Notes: generated from the letters alone by a model not told the origin. Positions 50,993-60,487 are shown, numbered from the stretch's first letter. The stretch: DNA of 64,000 nt from an uncultured Collinsella sp. (GCA_947507155.1 CANNOC010000004.1:45445-109444), one strand, 5' to 3'. Translations and numbers: made by a program.

Positions 50993-52360
50993 ATGCTTAA
51001 ACGAAAAGCCTATGACAAACTACTAAAATGGAAGCATGAAAGCGCTGGTAAAACAGCACTTCTTATTGAAGGAGCCCGCCGCGTCGGCAAGAGCACGCTT
51101 GTCCGCACGTTTGGAGAAACCGAATACAAATCCTGCCTTGTCATTGATTTCTTTCAAGCACCTGCCGAAGTTAAGCAATATTTTGAGGACTATCGCACTG
51201 ACTTCGACTCGCTCTTCCTCTATCTCTCGGTTTTCTATAACGTCAAACTCTATGAACATGAGACGCTTATCGTCTTTGACGAGGTCCAGATGTACCCGCA
51301 AGCACGCGGACTCATCAAGTATCTCGTTGCAGACGGACGTTACGACTACATCGAAACTGGATCCCTGCTCAGCATCAAGCAGAACATTAAAGATATCGTC
51401 ATCCCGTCCGAAGAAGAGTCTCTGGAACTTGAGCCCCTCGACTTTGAGGAGTTTCTTTGGGGCATGGACGAAAAGGGGCTGGCCGATCTCATTCGCATGA
51501 GTTTTAACAAGATGAAGCCGCTCCCCGATGCCCTACATCGCAGAGCGCTCTCCCTTATGCGCGAATACATGCTTGTAGGCGGCATGCCTGAGCCGGTATC
51601 CATCTATGTTGAACAGCGCGCTTTTGCGCCCGTCGACGCTTCGAAGCGCCGAATCGTTCAGCTCTATCGCAACGATATCTCTCGTTTTGCAACCGGTTAC
51701 GAATTCAAAGTCGTCTCCGTACTCGATGGCATCCCGGGTCAGCTCTCTAGGCACGAAAAACGATTCAAGCTTTCCTCACTTGATAAAAACGCACGCATGC
51801 GCACCTACGAAGAAGCCTTCTTTTGGCTGGCAGACGCGCGAATTGCCAATATCTGCTATGCCGCAAGCGAACCGAGCGTGGGCCTTTCACTCAGCATGGA
51901 GCAAACGGCCCTCAAGTGCTACATGGCAGACACCGGCCTGCTTGTAACGCTTGCCTTCTCTGACAACAACGATACCGATGAAGACGTTTACAGGGCCGTG
52001 CTTCGCGGCGACATCGGATTGAACGAAGGAATGCTTACCGAAAACTACGTTGCCCAATCTCTAAAGGCCAATGGACACAGGCTCTTCTTTTATTCCCAAA
52101 GCGGAAAGAAGGAGGGGGAGGAGCGCATGGAAATCGACTTCCTCGTTACCCGACCCTATGTCAATGCCGCCGGAAAGCCGCGCATCAGCCCCGTCGAAGT
52201 TAAGTCGCCACGCAGATACGGAACCATCTCCCTCGACCGATTCCGCGCGCGCTTTAACAAGAAGATTGGGATGGCTTACGTGTTGCACCCTAAACAACTC
52301 GAGTGGGATGCCGAAGCGCAGCTGGCACATCTTCCGTTGTATATGGCTTTTTGCTTGTAG
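50993..52360 (+). CDS. AAA-family ATPase with DUF4143 domain
   Basis: 455 aa from ATG 50993 (GAGGTAGCC upstream). N-terminal AAA_14 domain with Walker A EGARRVGKSTLVR (near 27-39) and Walker B IVFDEVQMYPQARG (near 90), then the DUF4143 domain, which ends in a PD-(D/E)XK-like pattern (MEIDFLVTRP ... PVEVKSPRR). This family is widespread and often mobile; its role is unknown, with proposals including nucleic-acid or DNA-end-related defence or regulation. The three repeats that overlap its promoter suggest tight control. Confidence 0.9.
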   Translation: MLKRKAYDKLLKWKHESAGKTALLIEGARRVGKSTLVRTFGETEYKSCLVIDFFQAPAEVKQYFEDYRTDFDSLFLYLSVFYNVKLYEHETLIVFDEVQMYPQARGLIKYLVADGRYDYIETGSLLSIKQNIKDIVIPSEEESLELEPLDFEEFLWGMDEKGLADLIRMSFNKMKPLPDALHRRALSLMREYMLVGGMPEPVSIYVEQRAFAPVDASKRRIVQLYRNDISRFATGYEFKVVSVLDGIPGQLSRHEKRFKLSSLDKNARMRTYEEAFFWLADARIANICYAASEPSVGLSLSMEQTALKCYMADTGLLVTLAFSDNNDTDEDVYRAVLRGDIGLNEGMLTENYVAQSLKANGHRLFFYSQSGKKEGEERMEIDFLVTRPYVNAAGKPRISPVEVKSPRRYGTISLDRFRARFNKKIGMAYVLHPKQLEWDAEAQLAHLPLYMAFCL

Positions 52361-52399
52361 AGACCTCTCTACGAATGGATGCCGTGAGAGACGCAGGCC

Positions 52400-53260
52400 T
52401 CACTCGCTTGCTTTTGCTTGGTCCCACAGGTCGTTGAGTTGAGCGGTTGAGCAGGCGGCGAGGTCATCGCCCGCCTCGTGCACGGCGGCCTCCATCGCAG
52501 CCCAACGACGGCGGAACTTGGCCGTGCTCGCGCGCAGGGCGCTCTCGGCGTCGATGCCCTCTTTGCGCGCAACGTTGACCAGGGCAAAGAGCAGGTCGCC
52601 AAACTCCATCTCGCGCTCGGGCGTTCCGGGGGCCTCGGCCTCAAACTCGGCACGCTCCTCGGCGACCTCGTCCCACACATCCTGGACCGTCTCCCACTCA
52701 AAGCCCACGGCAGCCGCCTTGCGCGACACCTTCTGCGCCTGCATCAGCGCCGGCAGATGCGTGGGCACGCCGTCGAGCAGACCCTCGGGCGCAGCTTCGC
52801 CCGCTGCCACGGCCTTGTCCTTGGCAACCTTCTCGGCAAGCTTGACCTCATCCCAAATCTTGAGCACCTCGTCGGAGCTCTCGGCGTCCGCATCGCCAAA
52901 CACGTGTGGGTGGCGGCGGATGAGCTTGGCGTCGATATCGCGCGCCACGTCGGCCAGCGTAAACTCGCCGGCGTCCGCCGCAATCTGCGCATGCAGTACT
53001 ACCTGCATGAGCACGTCGCCGAGCTCCTCGCGCAGATGCGTGGCATCATCGGCCTCGATGCAATCGAGCGCCTCGTAGGCTTCCTCGATCATGTTCTTGC
53101 CGATGCTCTGATGCGTCTGCTCGCGATCCCACGGGCAGCCATCGGGCTGACGCAGACGCCAGATAGTCTGCACCAGATGCTGCAGCTCGGCCGACGCGTC
53201 GACCAGCGTGGACAGGTCGCGCGAACCCTCGGCATTTTGCTGAGCCATGTGCTGCGCCAT
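52400..53260 (-). CDS. mazG: Nucleoside triphosphate pyrophosphohydrolase MazG
   Basis: 286 aa from ATG 53260 (GAGGAGG upstream). MazG domain 1 carries CPWDREQTH (42-50), EEAYE (59-63) and EELGD (78-82), the metal-binding E-x-x-E...E-x-x-D pattern; a second MazG module (about 190-270, EFGDLLFALVNVARKEGID) completes the two-domain form. It hydrolyses (d)NTPs to monophosphates and may lower ppGpp under stress. Two bases separate it from the yfcE-like stop, so they are co-translated. Confidence 0.93.
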   Translation of the reverse strand: MAQHMAQQNAEGSRDLSTLVDASAELQHLVQTIWRLRQPDGCPWDREQTHQSIGKNMIEEAYEALDCIEADDATHLREELGDVLMQVVLHAQIAADAGEFTLADVARDIDAKLIRRHPHVFGDADAESSDEVLKIWDEVKLAEKVAKDKAVAAGEAAPEGLLDGVPTHLPALMQAQKVSRKAAAVGFEWETVQDVWDEVAEERAEFEAEAPGTPEREMEFGDLLFALVNVARKEGIDAESALRASTAKFRRRWAAMEAAVHEAGDDLAACSTAQLNDLWDQAKASE

Positions 53261-53262
53261 GG

Positions 53263-53811
53263 TTATTCCTCCTCCAGGACCACGTGACGGAACGCGCCGC
53301 CCTCGTAGATGCCGTAGCTGTGCGTACCGTCCTTGGGAATGCTCACGCTGCCGGGATTGAAGAGCCACAGGCCCGGGTGCGCGGCGCTTGCCTCGTTAAC
53401 CTTGATGTGCGTATGGCCGTAGACGAGCGCGGAGCCCTCGGGCAGCGCGGGCGCGTGGTCGACGCTGTTGTGCATACCGGCGCCAAAGACGTGGCCGTGC
53501 GTCAAGAACAGCTCACGGCCGGTCTCGTCAAACAGCATGGCGTAGTCGGCCATGACCGGGAAATCGAGCACCATCTGGTCGACCTCGGCGTCACAGTTGC
53601 CGCGCACCGCGATGATGCGGTCGGCCAGAGCATTGAGCAGCGGAATCACACGTTTGGGAGCGTAATCGCGCGGCAGGTCGTTACGCGGACCGTGATAGAG
53701 CAGGTCGCCCAGCAGAACGACGCGGTCGGGCTGCTCGGACTCGATGGCGGAGCAGAGGCGCTCGGTCCAATATGCCGAGCCGTGAATGTCGGAAGCGATG
53801 AGGTATTTCAT
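53263..53811 (-). CDS. yfcE: YfcE-type phosphodiesterase
   Basis: 182 aa. Metallophosphoesterase motifs DIHGS (8-12), GDLLYHGPRND (35-45), GNCD (71-74), THGH and GHTH in the spacing of E. coli YfcE, including the long GD(L)LYHGPRN form specific to that family. It cleaves phosphodiesters with two metal ions. It lies between larC-like and mazG genes in one leftward run. A clear AAGGAT site precedes the ATG. Confidence 0.93.
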   Translation of the reverse strand: MKYLIASDIHGSAYWTERLCSAIESEQPDRVVLLGDLLYHGPRNDLPRDYAPKRVIPLLNALADRIIAVRGNCDAEVDQMVLDFPVMADYAMLFDETGRELFLTHGHVFGAGMHNSVDHAPALPEGSALVYGHTHIKVNEASAAHPGLWLFNPGSVSIPKDGTHSYGIYEGGAFRHVVLEEE

Positions 53812-53870
53812 GGGGAGATCCTTTCGGGATGGAGTTGACGGAGCCGGTCGCGGCGCGCCGCACGATCTTG

Positions 53871-54356
53871 TTATTCAAATCGCAGCGCCGCGCTCTGGGC
53901 CGCCTGCATCACGCGCTGGAGCGGTACGTCGTGCTCACGGGCAAGACGGGCGCAGTCTTCGTACTCGGGCGCCGCGCGCTCGCTGCCGTCGGGCAGGGTG
54001 GCCACCTTGACGGACACCTCGCCCCATGGCGTCGTTACGCGCTCAAAGCGGCGTGGCAGGCAAACGCGCTCCATGACCTGGCGGCGGATGGCATTGGTCG
54101 TGGTTTCCAAAAAGATAATCGTCTGCAGGCGCTCGATATCCTCGTGGGTACAGATTACCTGCAACTGCCAGCCGGGACGGCCCTTCTTGCAATAGAGGGG
54201 CAGCCAGTGCGCCTCGCGCGCACCGGCCTCGCGCAGGCGGTCGGCGGCGTAGGCGAGCACCTCGGGCGACGCGTCGTCGATATCGCATTCCAGCTTGACG
54301 ATGGTCTCTGGCGCATCGGTCTCGCGGGACAGCGGGGATTTGCTATCGCATGGCAT
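53871..54356 (-). CDS. larC: LarC C-terminal domain protein (LarC2-like nickel-pincer cofactor cyclometallase half)
   Basis: 161 aa from ATG 54356 (AAAGGAG 9 nt upstream). The region ETIVKLECDIDDASPEVLAYAADR to LAREHDVPLQRVM matches the C-terminal (LarC2/DUF111) half of LarC, which inserts Ni into the lactate racemase cofactor. In Lactobacillus, larC1 and larC2 are joined by a programmed frameshift; here no LarC1 half exists upstream in any frame before the divergent gene, and no larA, larB or larE is present. It may work alone, or with a distant LarC1. Confidence 0.82.
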   Translation of the reverse strand: MPCDSKSPLSRETDAPETIVKLECDIDDASPEVLAYAADRLREAGAREAHWLPLYCKKGRPGWQLQVICTHEDIERLQTIIFLETTTNAIRRQVMERVCLPRRFERVTTPWGEVSVKVATLPDGSERAAPEYEDCARLAREHDVPLQRVMQAAQSAALRFE

Positions 54357-54549
54357 ACGGTCCGGCTCCTTTCCGCGTGGGCTCGTTTTGTTCATCCAAA
54401 CGCTAACACATCGCGGGCGGCGTGGATGTGGCGGAGCGCGATGAGCGCGATTTTCCTTGTCCGCAAGAAACCGACACCCCAGCGCGCTCGTCGCATCGAG
54501 GGCCGCGCCGCTACAATGGAGCGGATTCGCTTGACGCAAAGGAGCCGCC

Positions 54550-55461
54550 ATGTCTGCTTGCCCGCTGGTCGATTGCCATACCCACACCTCGTTCTCGGAC
54601 GGGCATGCCTCGTTTGAGGACAACGTTCGCGCCGCTGCTGCGGCAGGCTGCCGTGTCATGGTCTCAACCGACCACCTCACCCTGCCCGCCAGCATGGATT
54701 CCAATTGCGAGGTGCAGGTTGTCGAGGGCGACCTGCCGGCACATCGTCTGGCCTTTGAGGACGCCCGCAAACTCGCCGCGCAGATCGCGCCGGAGCTCAC
54801 CTTTATCTATGGCTTTGAATGCGACTGGTACGAAGGTTGCGAACCTTTGGTTGAGCGCTGGTCCCAGGGCGCCGTGGTGCGCTTGGGCAGCGTGCACTGG
54901 ATTGGCGACCCCGGCGATATTGCGGCAGGCGCTGCGGGCGCGGCGGGGGCGGAGGACGTCGCTCGTCCCGACACGCCCGATTCGAGCTGCGGTTGGATCG
55001 ACGATGACACCAACCTGCACGTTTGGGAAAACCTGGGCGTGCGCGGCGTGTGGGAGCGCTACGTCGACGACTGGTGTCGCGCCTGCGAAAGCTCGCTTAA
55101 CTTTGATGTGATGGCTCATCCCGACCTGGTCATGCGCTTTTCGAAGGAAGGCTTTGCACCCGATTTTGACCCCGCGCCGTTCTGGGGGCAGATGGCAGAA
55201 TGCGCACACGACACGAGTCGGCGCGTTGAGGTCTCGACCGCCGCACCGCGCAAGGGGCTCGACGACTACTACCCCGCGACCGGCCTTTTGCGCTGCTTTG
55301 CCCATGCCGAAGTGCCGATCACCTTTGGCTCGGACGCGCACCGCGCCTGCGATATCTGCTGGAACATCCGCGAGGCCCAGGGCCACGCCTACGACTGCGA
55401 CTATCGAACCTTCGACATCCCCCACCCCACCGGAGAATGGGAGCCCACGCCCCTCGCCTAA
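54550..55461 (+). CDS. PHP-family histidinol-phosphatase
   Basis: 303 aa. HxH at 10-12 (VDCHTHTSFSDG), a conserved STDH, ECDW, then VMAHPDLVMRF and FGSDAHRA give the full PHP trinuclear metal set. It most likely removes phosphate from histidinol-phosphate, the step between HisC and HisD; the his operon that ends 0.3 kb away has no other phosphatase gene. An in-frame Ala/Gly-rich insert near 138-148 is unusual. AAAGGAG precedes the ATG. Confidence 0.85.
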   Translation: MSACPLVDCHTHTSFSDGHASFEDNVRAAAAAGCRVMVSTDHLTLPASMDSNCEVQVVEGDLPAHRLAFEDARKLAAQIAPELTFIYGFECDWYEGCEPLVERWSQGAVVRLGSVHWIGDPGDIAAGAAGAAGAEDVARPDTPDSSCGWIDDDTNLHVWENLGVRGVWERYVDDWCRACESSLNFDVMAHPDLVMRFSKEGFAPDFDPAPFWGQMAECAHDTSRRVEVSTAAPRKGLDDYYPATGLLRCFAHAEVPITFGSDAHRACDICWNIREAQGHAYDCDYRTFDIPHPTGEWEPTPLA

Positions 55462-55463
55462 GA

Positions 55464-55508
55464 CTAGTCATTGAGGACACTCTTCACAAATGACCCCTTG
55501 GGGACGGA
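55464..55508 (+). repeat. Dispersed intergenic repeat, copy 3
   Basis: CTAGTCATTGAGGACACTC then AATGACCCCTTGGGGAC: a more diverged copy of the unit found at 5409 and 7598, starting 2 bp after the phosphatase stop. With the reversed copy at 55724 it bounds most of the 320-bp gap before hisE; the ~215 bp between them hold no gene I can support. Confidence 0.6.
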
Positions 55509-55723
55509 GGAAAACAGGTCGTTTCGCTCACCACCGACGCCCGTGCAACACCGCCCGCCAAAAAGAACGCCCGTTTACTACGATGAACCGCAAACCTCCG
55601 ACCATCGGCTTAATGCGGAAAATAAAACCGCAGGTAGAAGTGTTGACGATTTGCTCAAAACCGACGCGTGGTAAGCAGATCCAGTTTCATCGTAGTAATT
55701 GGGCATGTTATTTGGCAGCGCCG

Positions 55724-55786
55724 ACAAAGACTGTCCCAAACGACTAGTCGTTTAAGAACGTCCCCAATGACTACCCAATGACTAGT
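55724..55786 (-). repeat. Dispersed intergenic repeat, copy 4 (reversed)
   Basis: Read on the minus strand: CTAGTCATTGGGTAGTCATT then GGGGACGTTCTTAAACGACT then AGTCGTTTGGGACAGTCTTTG. It is the inverse-orientation partner of copy 3 and touches the 3' end of hisE. The doubled TAGTCATTGGG suggests a small local duplication. Confidence 0.7.
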
Positions 55787-56099
55787 GGCGGCGGGCGTTG
55801 AGTTCGCCGGCCAGCTCGTCGAGGGTAATGCCGTAGCGCTCGAGCGTCACGAGCAGGTGGTAGACCAGGTCGCCGACCTCGTAGCGAATGTGATCGTGGT
55901 CGTTATCCTTACAGGCCATGATGACCTCGCTCGCCTCCTCGGCAAGCTTCTTGAGCAGTTCATCCTCGACGTCGGTCAGCAGACGAGCGGTATAGCTCTC
56001 CTGCGGCGACGCGTCGCGACGACCATGAATCACCTCGGCCAGCCCCGTCAGCGTCTCGCCGATATTTCCATCCTGAACATTCGCGGTGCGCACACCCAT
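55782..56099 (-). CDS. hisE: Phosphoribosyl-ATP diphosphatase
   Basis: 105 aa. MazG-like all-alpha fold: KKLAEEASEVIMACKDND ... YEVGDLVYHLLVTLE gives E-x-x-E and E-x-x-D metal ligands. It removes pyrophosphate from PR-ATP, step 2 of histidine synthesis. Last gene of the operon, 46 bp after hisI; the two are separate here rather than fused. Confidence 0.95.
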   Translation of the reverse strand: MGVRTANVQDGNIGETLTGLAEVIHGRRDASPQESYTARLLTDVEDELLKKLAEEASEVIMACKDNDHDHIRYEVGDLVYHLLVTLERYGITLDELAGELNARRH

Positions 56100-56145
56100 G
56101 GTTCAATCCTTTCTGGTTGGCCAAGCGCTTAGCCGAGCGCCCGCC

Positions 56146-56475
56146 CTACGCGAGTTTCTTAAAGAAGCAGGTGCGGTTGCCGGTATGGCAGGCCGGACCC
56201 GGCGAGTCGACCTTGACCAGCAGCGTATCGCTATCGCAGTCGGCCCAGAGCTCCTTGACCTCTTGCATGTTGCCACTCGTCGCGCCCTTGTTCCAGAGCT
56301 CCTGACGGCTACGGCTCCAAAACCACGTGGTACCGGTCTTGAGCGTCAGCCCCACCGACTCCTCGTTCATCCAGGCAACCATAAGCACCTCGCCGGTGTC
56401 ATATTGCTGAACCACACAAGGAATCAGCCCCCTGGCGTCGTATTTGAGCTCGGACGCAGTTGTCACTTGCTCCAT
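56146..56475 (-). CDS. hisI: Phosphoribosyl-AMP cyclohydrolase
   Basis: 109 aa, single-domain form. Shows [35 protein letters not shown] and the zinc/magnesium pattern [21 protein letters not shown]. Opens the adenine ring of PR-AMP (step 3). Its ATG directly abuts the hisF stop. Confidence 0.97.
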   Translation of the reverse strand: MEQVTTASELKYDARGLIPCVVQQYDTGEVLMVAWMNEESVGLTLKTGTTWFWSRSRQELWNKGATSGNMQEVKELWADCDSDTLLVKVDSPGPACHTGNRTCFFKKLA

Positions 56476-57258
56476 TTAAAAATCCAATCTCACGGGAATT
56501 CCCTGCGATGCCATATACTCTTTGACTTCGCGAATGCTGAACGTCCCAAAGTGAAAGACGCTCGCCGCCAGCACGGCGTCGGCCTCGCCCTCGATCACGC
56601 CCTCGGCAAAATGCTCGAGCGTGCCCACGCCGCCGCTCGCAATCACCGGAATCGGCACCGCGCGCGCCACAGCGCGGGTGAGCGCCAGGTCAAAGCCAGC
56701 CTTGGTGCCGTCGCGGTCCATGCTGGTCAACAAGATCTCGCCGGCGCCGCGACGAGCCGCCTCCTCGGCCCACGCCACCGCGTCGATACCCGTGGCGTTG
56801 CGGCCTCCCGCGGTAAAGACCTCCCACTTGTCGGCACCGGATGCGCCGGGCAAACCGACGCGCTTGGCATCGATCGCCACGACCACGGCCTGGCTACCAA
56901 ACGCCGCGGCAGCCTGGCTGATCAGCGACGGGTCGCGCACGGCCGCCGAGTTGAGCGATACCTTGTCGGCACCGGCGGCAACCATGGTGCGCATGCCCGC
57001 CAGGTCGCGAAAGCCGCCGCCCACGGTATAGGGAATGGCGAGCTCCTCGGCCGCATGCGCCGCCATCTCGATAGTCGTCGCACGGTCGTCGCTCGTGGCG
57101 GTAATGTCCAGGAAGACGACCTCGTCCGCACCCTCGCGGTCATAGGCACACGCCAGCTCCACCGGATCGCCCGCATCGCGTAAGCTCACAAAGTTGACGC
57201 CCTTGACCACACGGCCGTCCTTGACGTCCAGGCAGGGAATCACGCGCTTGGTAAGCAT
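56476..57258 (-). CDS. hisF: Imidazole glycerol phosphate synthase cyclase subunit
   Basis: 260 aa TIM barrel. [17 protein letters not shown] (catalytic Asp11 in CLDVKDG) and the second catalytic Asp in [26 protein letters not shown] closes the barrel. With HisH it makes IGP and AICAR, feeding the purH reaction also encoded in this window. Confidence 0.98.
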   Translation of the reverse strand: MLTKRVIPCLDVKDGRVVKGVNFVSLRDAGDPVELACAYDREGADEVVFLDITATSDDRATTIEMAAHAAEELAIPYTVGGGFRDLAGMRTMVAAGADKVSLNSAAVRDPSLISQAAAAFGSQAVVVAIDAKRVGLPGASGADKWEVFTAGGRNATGIDAVAWAEEAARRGAGEILLTSMDRDGTKAGFDLALTRAVARAVPIPVIASGGVGTLEHFAEGVIEGEADAVLAASVFHFGTFSIREVKEYMASQGIPVRLDF

Positions 57259-57261
57259 GGG

Positions 57262-58005
57262 CTACTCCTCCCCTCGGGCGGCGGCCAGCGCCTGTGCCAG
57301 CGTAAAGTTGCCTTCGTAGAGCGCACGGCCGGTAATGGCGCCTTCAATCGCGACCTCACCCACCGCGGCCAGTGCGCGGATGTCGTCGAGCGTCGAGATA
57401 CCGCCCGACGCCACGACGGGAAAGCCCGCGACCTGCGCCACATGGCGATACGCCGCCACATCGATGCCCGTCTGCATGCCATCACGCGCGATGTCGGTAT
57501 ACACCAGATGCTTAAAGCCCAGCTCGGTAAGCTGCGCCACGGCATCGTCGAGTGCCACGCCCGCGCCGTCGCGCCAGCCGTTCACCTTAACCTGGCCGTC
57601 GCGCGCGGCAATGTCGGCGACCAACAGCTCGCCAAAGCCCTGGGCTGCCACCTCAGCAAAACCCGGCTCGGTCACGAGCACGGTGCCCAGCGCAATGCGG
57701 CGAGCACCATAGCCTGCCAGCTCATCGATGCGTGCGAGTGAGCGAACGCCGCCGCCCACGTCCACGGACAGACCGTCGACGCCGCAGATGGCCTTAATCG
57801 CCGCCGAGTTGGCAGCGCATGTGTCCTCGTCCTCGCCAAAGGCAGCGGACAGGTCGACGACATGCACCCAGCTTGCGCCCTGCTCGGCAAACGAGCGGGC
57901 GACGGCCACGGGGTCATCGGAATATACCTTGCAGCGGTTGCGGTCGCCGCGCTCCAGGCGCACAACCTTGCCGCCGATCAGATCGATTGCGGGAAACAGG
58001 ATCAT
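57262..58005 (-). CDS. hisA: ProFAR isomerase
   Basis: 247 aa. FPAIDLIGGKVVRLERGD (catalytic Asp8) and YTDIARDGMQTG (second Asp) mark HisA of the two-Asp TIM-barrel kind. Starts with an ATGA overlap of the hisH stop; hisF follows after 3 bp. Confidence 0.97.
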   Translation of the reverse strand: MILFPAIDLIGGKVVRLERGDRNRCKVYSDDPVAVARSFAEQGASWVHVVDLSAAFGEDEDTCAANSAAIKAICGVDGLSVDVGGGVRSLARIDELAGYGARRIALGTVLVTEPGFAEVAAQGFGELLVADIAARDGQVKVNGWRDGAGVALDDAVAQLTELGFKHLVYTDIARDGMQTGIDVAAYRHVAQVAGFPVVASGGISTLDDIRALAAVGEVAIEGAITGRALYEGNFTLAQALAAARGEE

Positions 58006-58703
58006 CGGCCAACCTCCTCGACGATGTTGACGAAGTTCTTAAGGATGCGCTGACCCAGCGCGGAGGATTTCTCGGGATGGAACTGGCAGCCCCACACATT
58101 GCCGTGGCGCACGATGCACGGGAAACTCCGTGTATAGTGCGTGCGCGCCAACACATCGGTGGCATCGACGTCGCCGGCCACCGCGTAGCTGTGGGTGAAG
58201 TACATATTGGCGCCCTCGGCAAAACCGGCGAGCAGCGGATCGGCCGCGCCGGCAGGCGTCATGTGCACCTGATCCCAGCCCACGTGCGGGACCTTCAGTC
58301 GGCTCGACTCCAAGCGCGTGCACGAGCCGCACATAATACCCAGGCCATCGACCCAGGGACCGTCAGCCTGTTCGGGAGCGTTTCCGTCCGCGACCGCGCC
58401 CTCGTCCGCCGGCACGCCCTCGTGGCCGCGCTCAAAAAATAGCTGAAGGCCCAGGCAGATGCCGAGCAGCGGAGTTCCAGCGGCGACGGCATCGAGCACG
58501 GCCGCCTCCTCGCCGCTCTGGCGCATAAAGGCGATCGCGTCATAGAACGCGCCCACGCCCGGGATGACCAGGCCGTCGGCGTTGCGGATCTGCTCCGGAT
58601 CGTCCGATGTGCAGGCGGCGGCACCGGCGCGCGCAAGCCCGCGCACGACGCTCGACAAGTTGCCCTTGTGGTAGTCGACCACCACGATCTTCGGTTCGCC
58701 CAC
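58002..58703 (-). CDS. hisH: Imidazole glycerol phosphate synthase glutaminase subunit
   Basis: 233 aa from GTG 58703, chosen because GGAGGGG lies 7-8 nt upstream and the class I amidotransferase fold starts at KIVVVDYHKGN. Catalytic Cys in LLGICLGLQLFFE and the His-x-Glu pair in GCQFHPEKSS are intact. An acidic/Ala insert near 130-150 (EGVPADEGAVADGN) is longer than usual. Confidence 0.95.
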   Translation of the reverse strand: MGEPKIVVVDYHKGNLSSVVRGLARAGAAACTSDDPEQIRNADGLVIPGVGAFYDAIAFMRQSGEEAAVLDAVAAGTPLLGICLGLQLFFERGHEGVPADEGAVADGNAPEQADGPWVDGLGIMCGSCTRLESSRLKVPHVGWDQVHMTPAGAADPLLAGFAEGANMYFTHSYAVAGDVDATDVLARTHYTRSFPCIVRHGNVWGCQFHPEKSSALGQRILKNFVNIVEEVGR

Positions 58704-58728
58704 GCGACCCCTCCACTTCTCATCATCC

Positions 58729-58769
58729 AAAACCACCACAAAGGCGCCTGTCCCCTTCGTGGTGGTTTT
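58729..58769 (-). terminator. Hairpin inside the his operon between hisB and hisH
   Basis: AAAACCACCAC and GTGGTGGTTTT are exact complements 19 nt apart, with A4 and T4 ends. It looks like a bidirectional terminator placed 26 bp upstream of hisH, so it may reduce transcription of hisHAFIE relative to hisZGDCB. Confidence 0.6.
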
Positions 58770-58782
58770 ACCCTTGTGACGG

Positions 58783-59370
58783 TTACAGCGAGCCCTTGGT
58801 GCTGGGGATGCCCTGCACGCGGGGATCGAGCTCGCAGGCGCGGCGCATCGTGCGGCCCACGGCCTTAAAGGCGGCCTCGATAATGTGATGCGAGTTGCCG
58901 CCCGCCAGCTCGCGCACGTGCAGCGTAAGTTTGGCATCGCGCGCAAAGGCATAGAAGAACTCGACAGCCAGCTCGGTATCGAAGCTGCCCACGCGCTCGG
59001 TCGGCACGGGCAGCTCGCAGTAGGCCTGGCCGCGACCCGAAATGTCCACGGCGGCCATCACGAGCGTCTCGTCCATGGCGATCGCCGCATCGGCAAAGCG
59101 CGTAATACCCGCTTTGTCGCCCAGCGCCCGGCAAAACGCCTCGCCCAGCACAATGCCCGTGTCCTCGACGGTATGGTGCGCATCGACTTCCACATCGCCT
59201 ACCGCATGCACCGTCAAATCGAACAGGCCATGGCGGCCAAAGGCGTTGAGCATATGGTCGAAAAACGGCACGCCGGTCGAGATATCGCACGTACCGGTTC
59301 CATCCAGGTCGAGTTTGACGACAATGTCGGTCTCCCCCGTCTTGCGGGTCACCTCGACATAACGGCCCAT
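58783..59370 (-). CDS. hisB: Imidazoleglycerol-phosphate dehydratase
   Basis: 195 aa, monofunctional. FFDHMLNAFGRHG and the repeated His-rich motifs VDAHHTVEDTG and GGNSHHIIEAAFKA bind the two Mn ions. Begins directly after the hisC stop. Confidence 0.97.
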   Translation of the reverse strand: MGRYVEVTRKTGETDIVVKLDLDGTGTCDISTGVPFFDHMLNAFGRHGLFDLTVHAVGDVEVDAHHTVEDTGIVLGEAFCRALGDKAGITRFADAAIAMDETLVMAAVDISGRGQAYCELPVPTERVGSFDTELAVEFFYAFARDAKLTLHVRELAGGNSHHIIEAAFKAVGRTMRRACELDPRVQGIPSTKGSL

Positions 59371-60486
59371 CTACATCTCCTCCTTCACCAGCGCGGCCAA
59401 CGCAGCCAGCACCTCGTCGTTTTCCTGTGGGGTACCCACGGTGATGCGTAGGCAGTCCGCGAGCCCCGGCGCATAGCTAAAGTCGCGCACCAAAATCGAA
59501 TACTCGTCGCGCAGGCGCTCACGCACGCGCGTGGCATGCGGCGTGCGTACGAGCACAAAGTTCGCCGCGCTCGGCCATACCTCCACGGGCAGGCCTTCGG
59601 CAGCCATCGCGCGCAGAGCGCACAGCTCGCGCTCGCGCTCGGATGCGACCTGTGCCACCACGGGCGTGTACGCATCGCGGGCACGCACGCAGGCAAGCGC
59701 CGCCGCCTGGCTCAGCACGTTGACCGAATAGATCTGGCGAATCGCCGCGAACACGTCGATGACCTCGGACGCCGCGATCACGTAACCCAGACGCGTACCG
59801 GCAGCGCCAAACGCCTTGGACAACGTATGCAGAATCACCAGGTTGGGATGCTCGGCGATAAGCCTCTGCGCCGTGGTGGCCGCGCCAAACAAATCGTCGG
59901 CAAACTCAACGTAGGCCTCGTCGACCATTACCATGCCGGGGCACGCATCGCACAGCGCCGCGACAAAGTCGAGCGGTGCCACGTCGCCCGTGGGGTTATT
60001 GGGCGAGGTCACGATTGCCAGGTTGCACTCGGGCGCTGCCGCAAGCACGGCTGTCTGGTCGAGCTCAAAGGTCGCGGGGTCGCGCCACACGTCACGCACC
60101 TCGGTCTGGCAGAGCGACGCAAAGAACGCGTACTCGCTAAAGCACGGCGGGCAGTTGAGCAGGGTCCGTCCCACGCCGCCAAACGCCAACAGGTAGTTAT
60201 AGAGCAGCTCGTCGCCGCCGTTTCCCACGCAGACATTCTCGCGCGCCACGCCATGCCAGGCAGCAAGCTCGTCGCGCAGGTCGTTCGACATGGGATCGGG
60301 ATAGCGATTGAGCGGTGTGGCAGCCAGGGCAGCGTCGACCGCCTCGCGCACGCCGGTCGGCACGGGATAGGTGTTCTCGTTGGCCGAAAGGTTGATGCGC
60401 GTAGGCGTAAAGTTGGGATCGTAGGGCTCAATACCGGCCAGGTAAGGCTGGACGAGCTCCTTCATGTGGGGCGTCAGCTCGGCCAT
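59371..60486 (-). CDS. hisC: Histidinol-phosphate aminotransferase
   Basis: 371 aa from ATG 60486. PLP-enzyme fold type I: SANENTYPVP, VTSPNNPTGD, VMVDEAYVEFAD, and the PLP lysine in HTLSKAFGAAGTRLGY. Transfers the amino group from glutamate to imidazole acetol phosphate. One base separates it from the hisD stop. Confidence 0.96.
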   Translation of the reverse strand: MAELTPHMKELVQPYLAGIEPYDPNFTPTRINLSANENTYPVPTGVREAVDAALAATPLNRYPDPMSNDLRDELAAWHGVARENVCVGNGGDELLYNYLLAFGGVGRTLLNCPPCFSEYAFFASLCQTEVRDVWRDPATFELDQTAVLAAAPECNLAIVTSPNNPTGDVAPLDFVAALCDACPGMVMVDEAYVEFADDLFGAATTAQRLIAEHPNLVILHTLSKAFGAAGTRLGYVIAASEVIDVFAAIRQIYSVNVLSQAAALACVRARDAYTPVVAQVASERERELCALRAMAAEGLPVEVWPSAANFVLVRTPHATRVRERLRDEYSILVRDFSYAPGLADCLRITVGTPQENDEVLAALAALVKEEM

Positions 60487-60487
60487 A

